Of a stretch of 34,843 nt of DNA, positions 9,024 through 17,814 are shown in pieces. The stretch lies in the NCBI GenBank assembly GCA_002696205.1, contig NZRL01000161.1, positions 1-34,843 of the forward strand. The letters are read 5' to 3'. Each line of letters begins with the position of its first letter. Positions within the stretch are counted from its first letter, which is position 1. The DNA is from Rhodospirillaceae bacterium. GTDB taxonomy: Bacteria > Pseudomonadota > Alphaproteobacteria > Rhodospirillales > Casp-alpha2. The position numbers and the translations under genes are program-made. The notes under the pieces are model-generated. The model did no database searches, had not been told where the DNA came from, and saw nothing but the letters and a program-made list of their open reading frames with translations.

Positions 9024-10799
9024 ATGCGGTTGAAAAACATTAAGAATGCGCTGATCGCAAGCGACGCCATCTTCCACAATTCGCACGATGCGATCGTCTG
9101 CATGACGAGCGATTCGAAGATCGTTTTCGTCAATGAAACGGCCGTCGAGATGTTCGGATACGACACCGCCGAACAGCTGCTGGGCGAGCGCGTTGAACGC
9201 CTGATGAACGATCAGAACGCCGCCGCCCACGGGCAATACGTCGAACGCCACCTGTCGGGCGAAAACACCCCCGTCATGAACCGCCTGCGCCGCATCAATG
9301 CGAAGAAACGGGACGGCAGCCTGTTTCCCGTCGATATCCACGTCTTCTATTGCGCGGTCGAAGGCGAACGCCTCTATACCTCGTTCATCCGCGACATGTC
9401 GGAGGTCGAACAAAAGGAACAGGAGCTCCACCGCCTCGCCTTTTCCGACCTGCTGACGGGCCTGCCGAACCTCAAATCCCTTGAGATGCTGTTGGCGGAC
9501 CTTCTCGGCGACGACAAAGACACCGCCTATCTGCTGGCCGTCCTCGGCATCGACCGGATGCGCTCGATCAACGGATCGTTCGGCTTTGAAGTCGGCGACA
9601 TGGTCATCGATGCCATGGCGCGGCGTCTCGAGGCGGAATTCCGGGAATCCCCCTTCCTCGGAAAAATTTCGGGCGACCAGTTCGTCGTGATCGATCAGAT
9701 CCCAACCGGCCAATCCCCGGAAACCGCGGTCGCGAACCTGCGCGGCCGGCTCGACGAAGTCGTCGCGGTTCCGGTCACCGTAGCCGATGCCCGCGTTCAG
9801 GTTGACATCACGACCGGCGTCATCTGCGTGCCGGACCTTGCGGACACTCCCCAATCCGCGATCAAGCATGCGGAAATGGCCTATGGCGACGCCAAACTGA
9901 ACGCCCGCGGCCGGGTCCGGTTGATGAACGAGGACCGCCTGAACTCCATGGTCTTCACCTCGACGATCACCCACCAGATCCGCGACGCCATCCAGATCGG
10001 CGAATTCGCCATCGTCATTCAACCGAAGATCGACATCAAAAGCGGGCGGGCCAACGCCGGCGAAGTACTCGTCCGCTGGACGAAAAGCGACGGCAGCATG
10101 ATCCCGCCCGACGTCTTCATTCCGATCGCCGAGGACGCCGGCCTGATCAACGCCATCGGGCGATTCGTGTTCCTGGAGGCATCCGCCCTGGTCCGCGGCA
10201 CCCGGCAATCGACGGACCTTTTTCCGAAGCTCGCGGTCAACGTTTCGCCGCGCCAGCTGATCGACGTCAATTTCGTCGATTTCGTCGAGGACACCTTCGA
10301 TCAGTTTTCCATCGACCCGGACCTGATCGAAATCGAAATCACCGAGACCGCCGTCGCCAGCGCGCCAAAGCGCGTGACCGCGGCGCTCAACCGGCTGCGC
10401 GACCTGGGCCTGACCATCGCCCTGGACGATTTCGGCACCGGCTATTCGTCGCTGACCATGCTGCGCGACATGCCGATCGACAAAGTCAAACTGGACAAGT
10501 CCTTCGTCGATCAGATCAACGAGGACGAGAAATCCTTCAAACTGGTCGAGAACTCGATCCGCATGATGCAGGACCTGGGCTTCCTGGTGACGGTCGAAGG
10601 CGTCGAAACCCGCGACATTCACGACATGCTCTACGCGTTGGGCGTCGATGAAGCGCAGGGCTATTTCTATTCCAAACCCCTGCCGGTCGAGGCCTTCCAG
10701 GCCTACAGCTTCGACCTCGACCCGCAACAGAACGACCTGTTCGCCAAACTCAAATCCGAATACGTCCGCTCCCAGGGCGGGGATGATCCGTTGAATTGA
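9024..10799 (+). CDS. PAS-GGDEF(degenerate)-EAL protein, likely c-di-GMP phosphodiesterase
   Basis: PAS region HDAIVCMTSDSKIVFVNETAVEMFGYDTAEQL; GGDEF-like LLTGLPNLKSLEMLL...KISGDQFVVI (SGDQF replaces GGDEF); EAL domain GEVLVRW...EIEITETAV...ALDDFGTGYSSL...TVEGVET...AQGYFYSKPLP. ATG at 9024 preferred over GTG at 9009. Confidence 0.88.
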   Translation: MRLKNIKNALIASDAIFHNSHDAIVCMTSDSKIVFVNETAVEMFGYDTAEQLLGERVERLMNDQNAAAHGQYVERHLSGENTPVMNRLRRINAKKRDGSLFPVDIHVFYCAVEGERLYTSFIRDMSEVEQKEQELHRLAFSDLLTGLPNLKSLEMLLADLLGDDKDTAYLLAVLGIDRMRSINGSFGFEVGDMVIDAMARRLEAEFRESPFLGKISGDQFVVIDQIPTGQSPETAVANLRGRLDEVVAVPVTVADARVQVDITTGVICVPDLADTPQSAIKHAEMAYGDAKLNARGRVRLMNEDRLNSMVFTSTITHQIRDAIQIGEFAIVIQPKIDIKSGRANAGEVLVRWTKSDGSMIPPDVFIPIAEDAGLINAIGRFVFLEASALVRGTRQSTDLFPKLAVNVSPRQLIDVNFVDFVEDTFDQFSIDPDLIEIEITETAVASAPKRVTAALNRLRDLGLTIALDDFGTGYSSLTMLRDMPIDKVKLDKSFVDQINEDEKSFKLVENSIRMMQDLGFLVTVEGVETRDIHDMLYALGVDEAQGYFYSKPLPVEAFQAYSFDLDPQQNDLFAKLKSEYVRSQGGDDPLN

Positions 10800-10885
10800 C
10801 CCCGGGCCGGCGACAGCGACGGCGAAAAGGACCAGCGCACCGGCTCAATGGACGCCCGGCACCACTCGCCTCCCGGCGTCCTCTC

Positions 10886-11122
10886 TCACTTGGCCTTGGC
10901 TGCCTTTTCGGCTGCCTTTTCTTTTTCGGCAGCCAACCGCAGCGCTCTCAACGATTCGGTTTTCTGCTGCGCTTTTTCCGTCCGCAGGGCCTTGTCCTTG
11001 ATGAGCTGGACATCCGTGTTCTTGGGCGGCTTCCGATCCTTGAAATCGCCCTGATCCCCCCGCTCGATCGCGGCGAACATCTTGTCGTCGGCGTTGTTCG
11101 GTCGTGTCGATCCTGAGCCCAT
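10886..11122 (-). CDS. Small Lys/Ala-rich conserved-type hypothetical protein
   Basis: 78-aa ORF MGSGSTRPNNADDKMFAAIERGDQGDFKDRKPPKNTDVQLIKDKALRTEKAQQKTESLRALRLAAEKEKAAEKAAKAK with a purine-rich AAAGGGCAGG upstream; no better overlapping ORF. Confidence 0.6.
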   Translation of the reverse strand: MGSGSTRPNNADDKMFAAIERGDQGDFKDRKPPKNTDVQLIKDKALRTEKAQQKTESLRALRLAAEKEKAAEKAAKAK

Positions 11123-11198
11123 TGGCCTGCCCTTTCCGCTGAATGGCGCGTCCCGCGCATATGCCTATCTTCTACCCTACGTCCGACCCGAGCGGCAG

Positions 11199-11234
11199 AA
11201 AAAAGCGACCGGGTGCTGCAAACGGCAGCGGGTC
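11199..11234 (-). terminator. Rho-independent terminator of the five-gene PbfA-like operon
   Basis: Minus strand GACCCGCTGC-CGTTT-GCAGCACCCGGTC followed by GCTTTTTTC, overlapping the GS-like stop codon. Confidence 0.7.
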
Positions 11235-12600
11235 AGATAATCTCGAAATACCGCTCCATCTCCCAGTCGGTGATGGCGCGGCGGAATTCACGTTCTTCCC
11301 AGTCGCGGGTCGCGGCGTAGTGATCGACAAAGGCGTCGCCGAAGAGGGCCCGGGCGGGCTTTGAGGCCGTCAGGCGACCGGCCGCCTCGCCGAGGGTGCG
11401 GGGCAGGTTCAGCTTCTTCGGCCATTTCCTGTCGTAGGCGTTGCCGTCGCAGGGGGCTTCGGGCTCGATCTTGTTCTCGATGCCCCAGAGGCCGGCGCCG
11501 ACGGCGGCGGCCAAGGCCAGGTAAGGATTGGCGTCGGCGGCGGCGACGCGGAACTCGACGCGCTGCGATTTCTCAGATCCCGGAATGACGCGGATCGCGC
11601 AAGTCCGGTTGTCGATGCCCCAGGTCGCGTCGGTCGGCGCCCAGAAGCCGGGGACCAGGCGGGTGTAGCTGTTGACCGTGCCGGCGATCATCGAAAGGAA
11701 TTCCGGCATCAGTTTCTGCTGCCCGCCGACGAAATGGCGCATCATGTCGCTCATCCCATGGGGCTTATTCTTGTCCAGGAACAGCGGCTTGCCCGCCTTG
11801 GACTGCAGCGACATATGGATATGGCCCGACTGGCCGGGCCAGTCCTCTGACCAGCGCGCCATGAAGGTCGCCATCAGGCCCCGTTTCTGCGCCATGATCT
11901 TGGCGAAGGTCTTGAACAGGGCGGCCTTGTCCGCCGCCGCAAGGGCGGTATCGACCTGGATCGCGGCCTCCATGCAGCCGGGGCCGGTTTCCTCGTGCAG
12001 GCCCTCCAACGCCATGTCCATCTTCACGCAGCCGTCCAAGAGGTCGCGGTAGAGATCGCTGTCGACCGTGTTGCGCAGGACCGAATAGCCGAACCAGCCG
12101 GGCTGGATCGGTTTCATGCCTCGGTAGTTCTTTTCGCGCACGCTATGGGGCGTTTCCTCGAACAGGAAGAATTCGTATTCCAGCCCGGCCAGCACCTTGA
12201 AGCCCATCTGATCGGCCTTCGCCAAGGTCCGGCGCAGGGTCGCGCGGGGGCAGACCTCTTCGTGCTTGCCATCGAATTCGCCGAGGAAAAACAGCATGCC
12301 GTCCTCCCAGGCGATTTCCCGGCAGGTTTCCGGCAGCACGCGCACCGGCGCGTCCGGATAGCCCGTATGCCAGCCGGTGACCGAGACGTTGTCATAGAGT
12401 TGGTCATACGAGTCCCAGCCGAGCACCACGTCGCAGAAGCCGAAGCCCTTATCCAGGGAGGAGACGAACTTGTCGGCCTTCATGTATTTGCCGCGCATCA
12501 CGCCGTCCATGTCGACGACCCCGACCTTGACGTAGTCGAGCTTTCGTTCGGCGACGATCTTCTTGGCGTCGGCCGCCGTCTTGACCTGTTCCGGTTTCAT
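11233..12600 (-). CDS. Glutamine synthetase-like family protein (gamma-glutamyl-amine ligase type, PuuA/GlnT-like)
   Basis: MKPEQVKTAADAKKIVAERKLDYVKVGVVDMDGVMRGKYM...KVLAGLEYEFFLFEE...GPGCMEAAIQVD...WPGQSGHIHMSLQ...NSYTRLVPGFWAPTDATWGIDNRTCAIRV...VEFRVAAADANPYLALAAAVGAGLWGIENK. Start at internal Met 12600. Confidence 0.88.
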   Translation of the reverse strand: MKPEQVKTAADAKKIVAERKLDYVKVGVVDMDGVMRGKYMKADKFVSSLDKGFGFCDVVLGWDSYDQLYDNVSVTGWHTGYPDAPVRVLPETCREIAWEDGMLFFLGEFDGKHEEVCPRATLRRTLAKADQMGFKVLAGLEYEFFLFEETPHSVREKNYRGMKPIQPGWFGYSVLRNTVDSDLYRDLLDGCVKMDMALEGLHEETGPGCMEAAIQVDTALAAADKAALFKTFAKIMAQKRGLMATFMARWSEDWPGQSGHIHMSLQSKAGKPLFLDKNKPHGMSDMMRHFVGGQQKLMPEFLSMIAGTVNSYTRLVPGFWAPTDATWGIDNRTCAIRVIPGSEKSQRVEFRVAAADANPYLALAAAVGAGLWGIENKIEPEAPCDGNAYDRKWPKKLNLPRTLGEAAGRLTASKPARALFGDAFVDHYAATRDWEEREFRRAITDWEMERYFEII

Positions 12601-12643
12601 GCCTGGTCCCCCTGCCTGCCCCGTCGGGCGTGTTTCGATCTGC

Positions 12644-13819
12644 CTAGAATTCCAGACGCCCCCCATGGGCGTCCAGGAACAATGCGGCGTATTGGTCCGC
12701 CGTGAATTGGATCGGGTTGCCGCCGGCGGTCGGATCCTCGATCGCCATGGCGCCGATTTTTTCCGCGTCGTCCGCCGGAATATCCATCTCGACCAGGGTA
12801 TGCGGAATGCCGACCTCGGCCCGCAGGTCGAGAATCCATTGGATCAGCCCCTCCGGCGAATGGCCGGGCACGTCGAGGGCGCGGGCGAGATCGGTCAATT
12901 CGCCTTCGATGGCCGGGCGGTTGGCGGCGACCACGTAGGGCATCAGCACGGCATTCAGCAATCCATGGTGCGCGTCGTAAAGAGCGCCCAGCGGATGGGC
13001 CAGCGCGTGGATGCCGCCAAGGCCCCGCTGAAACGCCGTCGCCCCCGCCATGGCGGCGGCCATGACGTGGGAGCGGGCCTCCAAATTCGATCCGTCCTTC
13101 ACCGCCGTCGGCAGCCAATCCTTGACCAGGATCATGCCTTCCAGCGCGACCCCTTTCGCGAAGGGGTGATAGAACGGCGCGAGGTAGGCCTCCAGGTTAT
13201 GGGCCAGGGCGTCCATCCCCGTCGCCGCCGTGACATGGGCGGGCAGGCCGAGCGTCAGGGCCGGGTCGGCGATGGTCACCGTCGGCATCATCTTGGGATG
13301 GAAGATCACCTTCTTCACATGCCGTTCGGCATCGGTGATGACGGCGGCGCGGCCGACGTCCGACCCCGTGCCCGCCGTGGTCGCGACGCAGATGTTGGGC
13401 GCGATGGCGTCCGCGTCGGCGCGGGCCCAATTGTCGCCCACGTCCTCGAAATCCCACAGCGGCCGCGTCTGCCCGGCCTGGAAGGCGATGGCCTTTCCGG
13501 CGTCCAGCGCACTGCCGCCGCCGAAGGCGATGACCCCATCATGGCCGCCCGCCTTGAAGGCGGCACAACCCGCCTCGACGTTGTCGGACGTTGGGTTGCC
13601 CTTGATGTCGGAAAAGACCTTGATGGTCAGCCCGGCCCCCTCGACCGCCTTTACCGCGTCGCCGACCATGGGCAGGGCCGCCAGGCCCGGATCGGTGACC
13701 AGCAGCGGATTGGCCATGCCCGCCTGTTTGCAGGCCTCGCCCAGTTCGGACAGGCGCCCGGCGCCGAAGCGGATGGCGGTGGGATAGTTCCAATTGCCGG
13801 TCAGGGACATGGTCGTCAT
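12644..13819 (-). CDS. Iron-containing alcohol dehydrogenase (group III)
   Basis: GGGSALDAGKAIAF, TTAGTGSDVGRAAVITD, GMDALAHNLEAYL, GIHALAHPLGALYDAHHGLLNAVLMP. Start at Met 13819 (MTTMSLTGNWNYPTAIRFGAG); the track N-terminal extension overlaps the upstream ALDH gene. Confidence 0.9.
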   Translation of the reverse strand: MTTMSLTGNWNYPTAIRFGAGRLSELGEACKQAGMANPLLVTDPGLAALPMVGDAVKAVEGAGLTIKVFSDIKGNPTSDNVEAGCAAFKAGGHDGVIAFGGGSALDAGKAIAFQAGQTRPLWDFEDVGDNWARADADAIAPNICVATTAGTGSDVGRAAVITDAERHVKKVIFHPKMMPTVTIADPALTLGLPAHVTAATGMDALAHNLEAYLAPFYHPFAKGVALEGMILVKDWLPTAVKDGSNLEARSHVMAAAMAGATAFQRGLGGIHALAHPLGALYDAHHGLLNAVLMPYVVAANRPAIEGELTDLARALDVPGHSPEGLIQWILDLRAEVGIPHTLVEMDIPADDAEKIGAMAIEDPTAGGNPIQFTADQYAALFLDAHGGRLEF

Positions 13820-13824
13820 GGGCG

Positions 13825-15216
13825 TCAAACCTGTGTGCGAAGATGAAAGGACATGGGCCGCGTCAGATGGTCGTAGCCCAGGGGGGATAGGGTGCAGCCG
13901 CGCCCGGAATTCTTGACCCCGGTCCAGGCGAGCGCCGGGTCCAGGTAGTCGGCCCGGTTCATGAACAGGGTCCCCGTCTCGATCCGGTCGCCCAATTCGA
14001 GCGCCACCGCTTCGTCCGACGTCCAAATGCTGGCGGTCAGGCCGAAGTCGCTGTCGTTCATCAGGGCGACGGCCTCGTCGTCCGACGCGACCTTCATCAC
14101 GCCGACCACGGGACCGAAGGATTCTTCCGTCATCACCCGCATCTTATGATCGACGCCGGTCAGAACCTGCGGCGCCATATAGGGGCTGCCCGCCGCGTCG
14201 CGGTCGAAGGCCGCCGCGTCGAGATGCGCGGTCGCCCCGCCGGCGATCGCCTCCGCGATCTGGCCGCGCACGAAATCGGCGGCGCGGGCGCGGACCATGG
14301 GGCCGAGGGTCGTCGCGTCGTCCGTCGGGTCGCCCAGGACATAGGTCTTAGCCAGGTCCACCATGCCCGCGACGAAATCGTCGTAGACATCGGCATGAAC
14401 ATAGACCCGTTCGATCCCGCAGCAGCTCTGCCCGGAATTGAAGAAGGCGCCATCGGTCACGTTTTCGATGGCGTGCGGCAGGTTGGCGTCGGCCCGCACA
14501 TAGGCCGGATCCTTGCCGCCCAGTTCCAGGCCCAGGCCGATGAAGCGGCCCGCCGCGGCGCGCTCCATGGCCGCCCCGCCGGGGACCGAGCCGGTGAAGG
14601 CGACGAAACCGATTTCCGGCGATGCCACGACCTGGGCCGTCTGATCGTGGGTCAGGTGCAGAACCTGGAACAATCCGTTCGGCGCGCCGGCGGCCTGGAA
14701 GGCGCGGGCGATGCGCTCGCCGCAAAGCGGCGTCTGCGTCGCGTGTTTCAGGATCACCGCGTTGCCCGCCATGATCGCCGGGACGATGGCGTTGACCGCC
14801 GTCAGATAGGGATAGTTCCAGGGGGCGACGACCAGGACCGTGCCCAGCGGCTGGCGCCGGATGAAGCGGGTGAAGCCGGGCTTGTCCGGCGCCGGGCGGT
14901 CGGCCAGCGACGCCTCGGCGATGGAAATCATATGCCGGGCCCGCTCCTCGAACCCGCCGACCTCCCCGGCGCCATATCGCACGGGCCGGCCCATCTGCCA
15001 GGCGAGCTCTTCCGAAATCGCTTCCTTGTCGGCGATGAAGGCATCGACCATGCGGGCGCAGACCATGGCCCGCTCGGCGATCGGCATGCGCCGCCAGATC
15101 GCCTGGCAGGCGGCGGCGCGGTCAAGGGCGGCACGGATCGTCGCGTCCTCGGCGGCAAGGCGCTCGGCATAGGTCGATCCGTCGATGGGGGAAATACAGG
15201 AGAGAATTTCGGACAT
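13825..15216 (-). CDS. NAD(P)-dependent aldehyde dehydrogenase
   Basis: VVAPWNYPYLTAVNAIVPAIMAGNAVILKHATQTPLCGERIA, FTGSVPGG, GLELGGKDPAYV, FFNSGQSCCGIERVYVH, EESFGPVVGV. Start at Met 15216 (MSEILSCISPIDGSTYAERL). Confidence 0.9.
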   Translation of the reverse strand: MSEILSCISPIDGSTYAERLAAEDATIRAALDRAAACQAIWRRMPIAERAMVCARMVDAFIADKEAISEELAWQMGRPVRYGAGEVGGFEERARHMISIAEASLADRPAPDKPGFTRFIRRQPLGTVLVVAPWNYPYLTAVNAIVPAIMAGNAVILKHATQTPLCGERIARAFQAAGAPNGLFQVLHLTHDQTAQVVASPEIGFVAFTGSVPGGAAMERAAAGRFIGLGLELGGKDPAYVRADANLPHAIENVTDGAFFNSGQSCCGIERVYVHADVYDDFVAGMVDLAKTYVLGDPTDDATTLGPMVRARAADFVRGQIAEAIAGGATAHLDAAAFDRDAAGSPYMAPQVLTGVDHKMRVMTEESFGPVVGVMKVASDDEAVALMNDSDFGLTASIWTSDEAVALELGDRIETGTLFMNRADYLDPALAWTGVKNSGRGCTLSPLGYDHLTRPMSFHLRTQV

Positions 15217-15310
15217 GGCGGCCTTTCTTTCAGGCTCGTTGCGCGGCTGCGATGGACGTTCGGACGTTAGCCCCCCGGCCCCGAACGCGCCAGGGGATTT
15301 CCGCACCTGC

Positions 15311-16330
15311 TCACGGATCGACGAAGGTCACGCCCTGTGTCTGCGCGCGCAGGCGCGGGTCCGGCGATTTCACGGTGACCGGGCGGCCGTCGAGGATTTC
15401 ACGGCAGCGCGCCAGGGTTTCCTCCTCCAGCCGTTCCATGGCCTCGTCGGTGAAGAACGTCATATGCGGCAGCAGGATCACGTTATCCATGCCGTAAAGG
15501 GCGCTCATGGGATGGCCTTCGAGGGCAAGGGGCTCCTGGCTGTAGACATCCAGCCCCGCCCCGGCGATGCGGCCTTCGACCAGGGCCTCGACCAAAGCCG
15601 CTTCGTCGACCACCGCGCCACGTGCGACGTTGATGATGAAGGCCGTCGGCTTCATGGCGGCAAGCTCGGCCGCGCCGATCAGGCCCCGCGTCTCGTCGTT
15701 CAGCACGGAATGGACGGAGACCACGTCGCTTTCCGCCATCAAGTCCATCAGGTCGGCGACCGGCTCGATGCCCAATGCCTGCAATTCTTCCGGCGGGGTA
15801 TGGGGGCTGTAGGCGATGACGCGGGCCCCGAAGCCCGCGCCCGCCATCTGGGCGAAGGACCGGCCGATCCGCCCGGCCCCCACGATGCCCACGGTCTTGC
15901 CGGCGATGTCCGATCCGCGCCAGTCGCCGGTCGGCCAGATCCAGCCGTCGGTGTGCATGGCGCGGTCCATGGGGATCAGCCGTTTGGCCAGGGCCAGCAT
16001 CAGGGTGAACGCCCCCTCGGCCACCGTGCGCTCGGCATATTCCGGGACGTTGACCACGGGGATGCCGCGCGCCCGGGCAGCCGGGATGTCGATGGCGTCG
16101 ATGCCGACGCCGTATTTGACGATGCCCTTCAGCTTGGGCGCGGCCTCGATCACCCGTTCGGTGATCGGCGTGTAGCACATCAGGATCAGCTCGGCGTCGG
16201 CGACCGCGTCGATCAACACGTTCTCCCCCGCGCCGTCGGGCACCTTGACCAGATCGACGCCCAAGGCCGCAAGCCCCGCATCGATCGCCGGACATTCCAA
16301 TTCGCGGTCCGTGCGGACGGCTTTCACCAT
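15311..16330 (-). CDS. D-isomer specific 2-hydroxyacid dehydrogenase
   Basis: KGIVKYGVGIDAIDIPAARARGIPVVNVPEYAERTVAEGAFTLMLAL, GKTVGIVGAGRIGRSFAQM (Rossmann), INVARGAVVDEAALVEAL, NVILLPHMTFFTDEAMERL. Confidence 0.9.
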   Translation of the reverse strand: MVKAVRTDRELECPAIDAGLAALGVDLVKVPDGAGENVLIDAVADAELILMCYTPITERVIEAAPKLKGIVKYGVGIDAIDIPAARARGIPVVNVPEYAERTVAEGAFTLMLALAKRLIPMDRAMHTDGWIWPTGDWRGSDIAGKTVGIVGAGRIGRSFAQMAGAGFGARVIAYSPHTPPEELQALGIEPVADLMDLMAESDVVSVHSVLNDETRGLIGAAELAAMKPTAFIINVARGAVVDEAALVEALVEGRIAGAGLDVYSQEPLALEGHPMSALYGMDNVILLPHMTFFTDEAMERLEEETLARCREILDGRPVTVKSPDPRLRAQTQGVTFVDP

Positions 16331-16357
16331 GGCGGGCCCCTTTCCGGGTCTTGAAGG

Positions 16358-17755
16358 TTAGGCGAGACCGGCGGCCTGGGCCGCATCCGCGATGGCGCGG
16401 TCCAGAACGTCGAGGGCTTGGTCCATCTGCGCCATCGTCACCACCAGGGGCGGCGTCAGGGTCAGGGTATTGCCCATGGAAATCTTGAACGACAGGCCGC
16501 CGTCGAGGCAACGGTAGAGAACGTCTTCGGCCAATTCCGGGGCGAGTTCTTTCCCCGCGCGGTCCTTGACCATTTCCGCGCCGAACAGGAATCCGCGCCC
16601 GCGCACGTCGCCGATCACGCCGTGGCGCGCCTTCATGTCGTGCAGGCGGGCCAGCGCATGGGCGCCGACGGTGGCCGCGTTCTCGACCAGGTTTTCGTCC
16701 TCGATGATCTCGATGGTGGTCAGGCCCGCCCGCGTGGTGACGGGATTTTTCTCATGCGTGTAATGGCCGAAGGCGTAGTCGCCCGCCACGTCCAGTTCCG
16801 GCCGGGCGATCACGGCGGCGAGCGGCAGGATGCCGCCACCGAGCCCCTTGCCCATGACCAGGATATCCGGCACGACGCCGTCATGGTCGCAGGCGAACAT
16901 CCGACCGGTCTTGCCCAGACCCGTCGGGATTTCATCGAAGATCAGCAACGCCCCCACGTCGTCGCAAGCCTGGCGCACGGCGGCCCAGAACCCGGGCGGC
17001 GGGATGTAGGGCACAGCCCGCGCCGGCTCGGCGATCACGGCGGCGACGTCGCCTTCCTTTTCCAGGACGTAGCGCAGCATGTTGGCGCAGGTCATCTTGC
17101 ACAGGTCCAGGTCCGGCTGGCCGTCCTGTTCCGGGTACCCATAAGGGCAGCGATAGCAGGCGAAGGGGGCGACGTGTTCCGTGCCCGCCAGCAAGGGGCC
17201 GATGGCGCCGCCGCGGAACAATTGTTCGCCGCCGACCGAGGACGCGCCGAACCCCGCGCCGTGGAAAGCATCCCAGAACGACACGGTCTTGAAGCGGCCC
17301 GTCGCCGCGCGGGCCAGCTTCAACGCGACCTCGACCGCGTCCGACCCGCCCGTGGTGAACAGCACCTTCGACAAATCCCCCGGCGCGATATCCGCCAGCT
17401 TGCGGGCCAGCGCCGTCGCGGGCGCGCAAGCGAACCGCCGGGGTGCGAAGGGCAGTTCGTCCATCTGATCGGCGATGGCTTTCTTCAATCTGGGATGGCC
17501 GTAGCCGATGTGATGGGCGTTGTTGCCGTGAAAATCGAGATAACGCCGCCCCTCGGCATCCTCGATCCAGGGACCTTCGGCCTTGGTGATAACGGACAGG
17601 CAGGGCGTCGAGACGGACTGATGCAGGAACAGCTTGGCGTCTTCGTCGAGTGCTGTCCGCGAGGCGGCGCCCAGCGCCCCCTCTGCCCAATCGCGCCGCC
17701 GGGGCGAGGTATTGCTCTCGCCTTCGGATTGGGCGGGGGGCGTTTCAAAGGGCAT
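16358..17755 (-). CDS. pbfA: Class III aminotransferase-fold PLP enzyme, probable (R)-1-hydroxy-2-aminoethylphosphonate ammonia-lyase (PbfA-like)
   Basis: STPCLSVITKAEGPWIEDAEGRRYLDFHGNNAHHIGYGHPRLKKAIADQMDELPFAPRRFACAPATALARKLADI...DILVMGKGLGGGILPLAAVI (PLP Lys)...FGHYTHEKNPVTTRAG. Recalled PbfA signatures (STPCLSVI, DFHGNN, ELPF.PRRF, GHYTHEK) match, and the phosphonate context fits. Start placed at 17755 because a start at 17812 would fall inside the shared promoter element. Confidence 0.72.
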   Translation of the reverse strand: MPFETPPAQSEGESNTSPRRRDWAEGALGAASRTALDEDAKLFLHQSVSTPCLSVITKAEGPWIEDAEGRRYLDFHGNNAHHIGYGHPRLKKAIADQMDELPFAPRRFACAPATALARKLADIAPGDLSKVLFTTGGSDAVEVALKLARAATGRFKTVSFWDAFHGAGFGASSVGGEQLFRGGAIGPLLAGTEHVAPFACYRCPYGYPEQDGQPDLDLCKMTCANMLRYVLEKEGDVAAVIAEPARAVPYIPPPGFWAAVRQACDDVGALLIFDEIPTGLGKTGRMFACDHDGVVPDILVMGKGLGGGILPLAAVIARPELDVAGDYAFGHYTHEKNPVTTRAGLTTIEIIEDENLVENAATVGAHALARLHDMKARHGVIGDVRGRGFLFGAEMVKDRAGKELAPELAEDVLYRCLDGGLSFKISMGNTLTLTPPLVVTMAQMDQALDVLDRAIADAAQAAGLA

Positions 17756-17814
17756 GGCCGGGCGCTCGTTCCTGGAGGAAGAAAGAGCGAGTGTCGCCAT
17801 CGGCGTAGCCATAC

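Noticed and set aside
9003-10727. 574-aa minus-strand ORF opposite the PAS-EAL gene
   Set aside because: Antisense shadow of a high-confidence coding frame, with no recognisable domain.
12563-13846. 427-aa plus-strand ORF opposite the Fe-ADH (and similar ORFs at 14146-15270, 15185-16354, 19093-20394)
   Set aside because: All are mirror frames of well-supported genes with typical shadow-ORF composition.
15311-16330. Calling the D-2-hydroxyacid dehydrogenase PtxD (phosphite dehydrogenase)
   Set aside because: Family membership and context make it worth testing, but I see no PtxD-specific signature; sequence alone does not support it.
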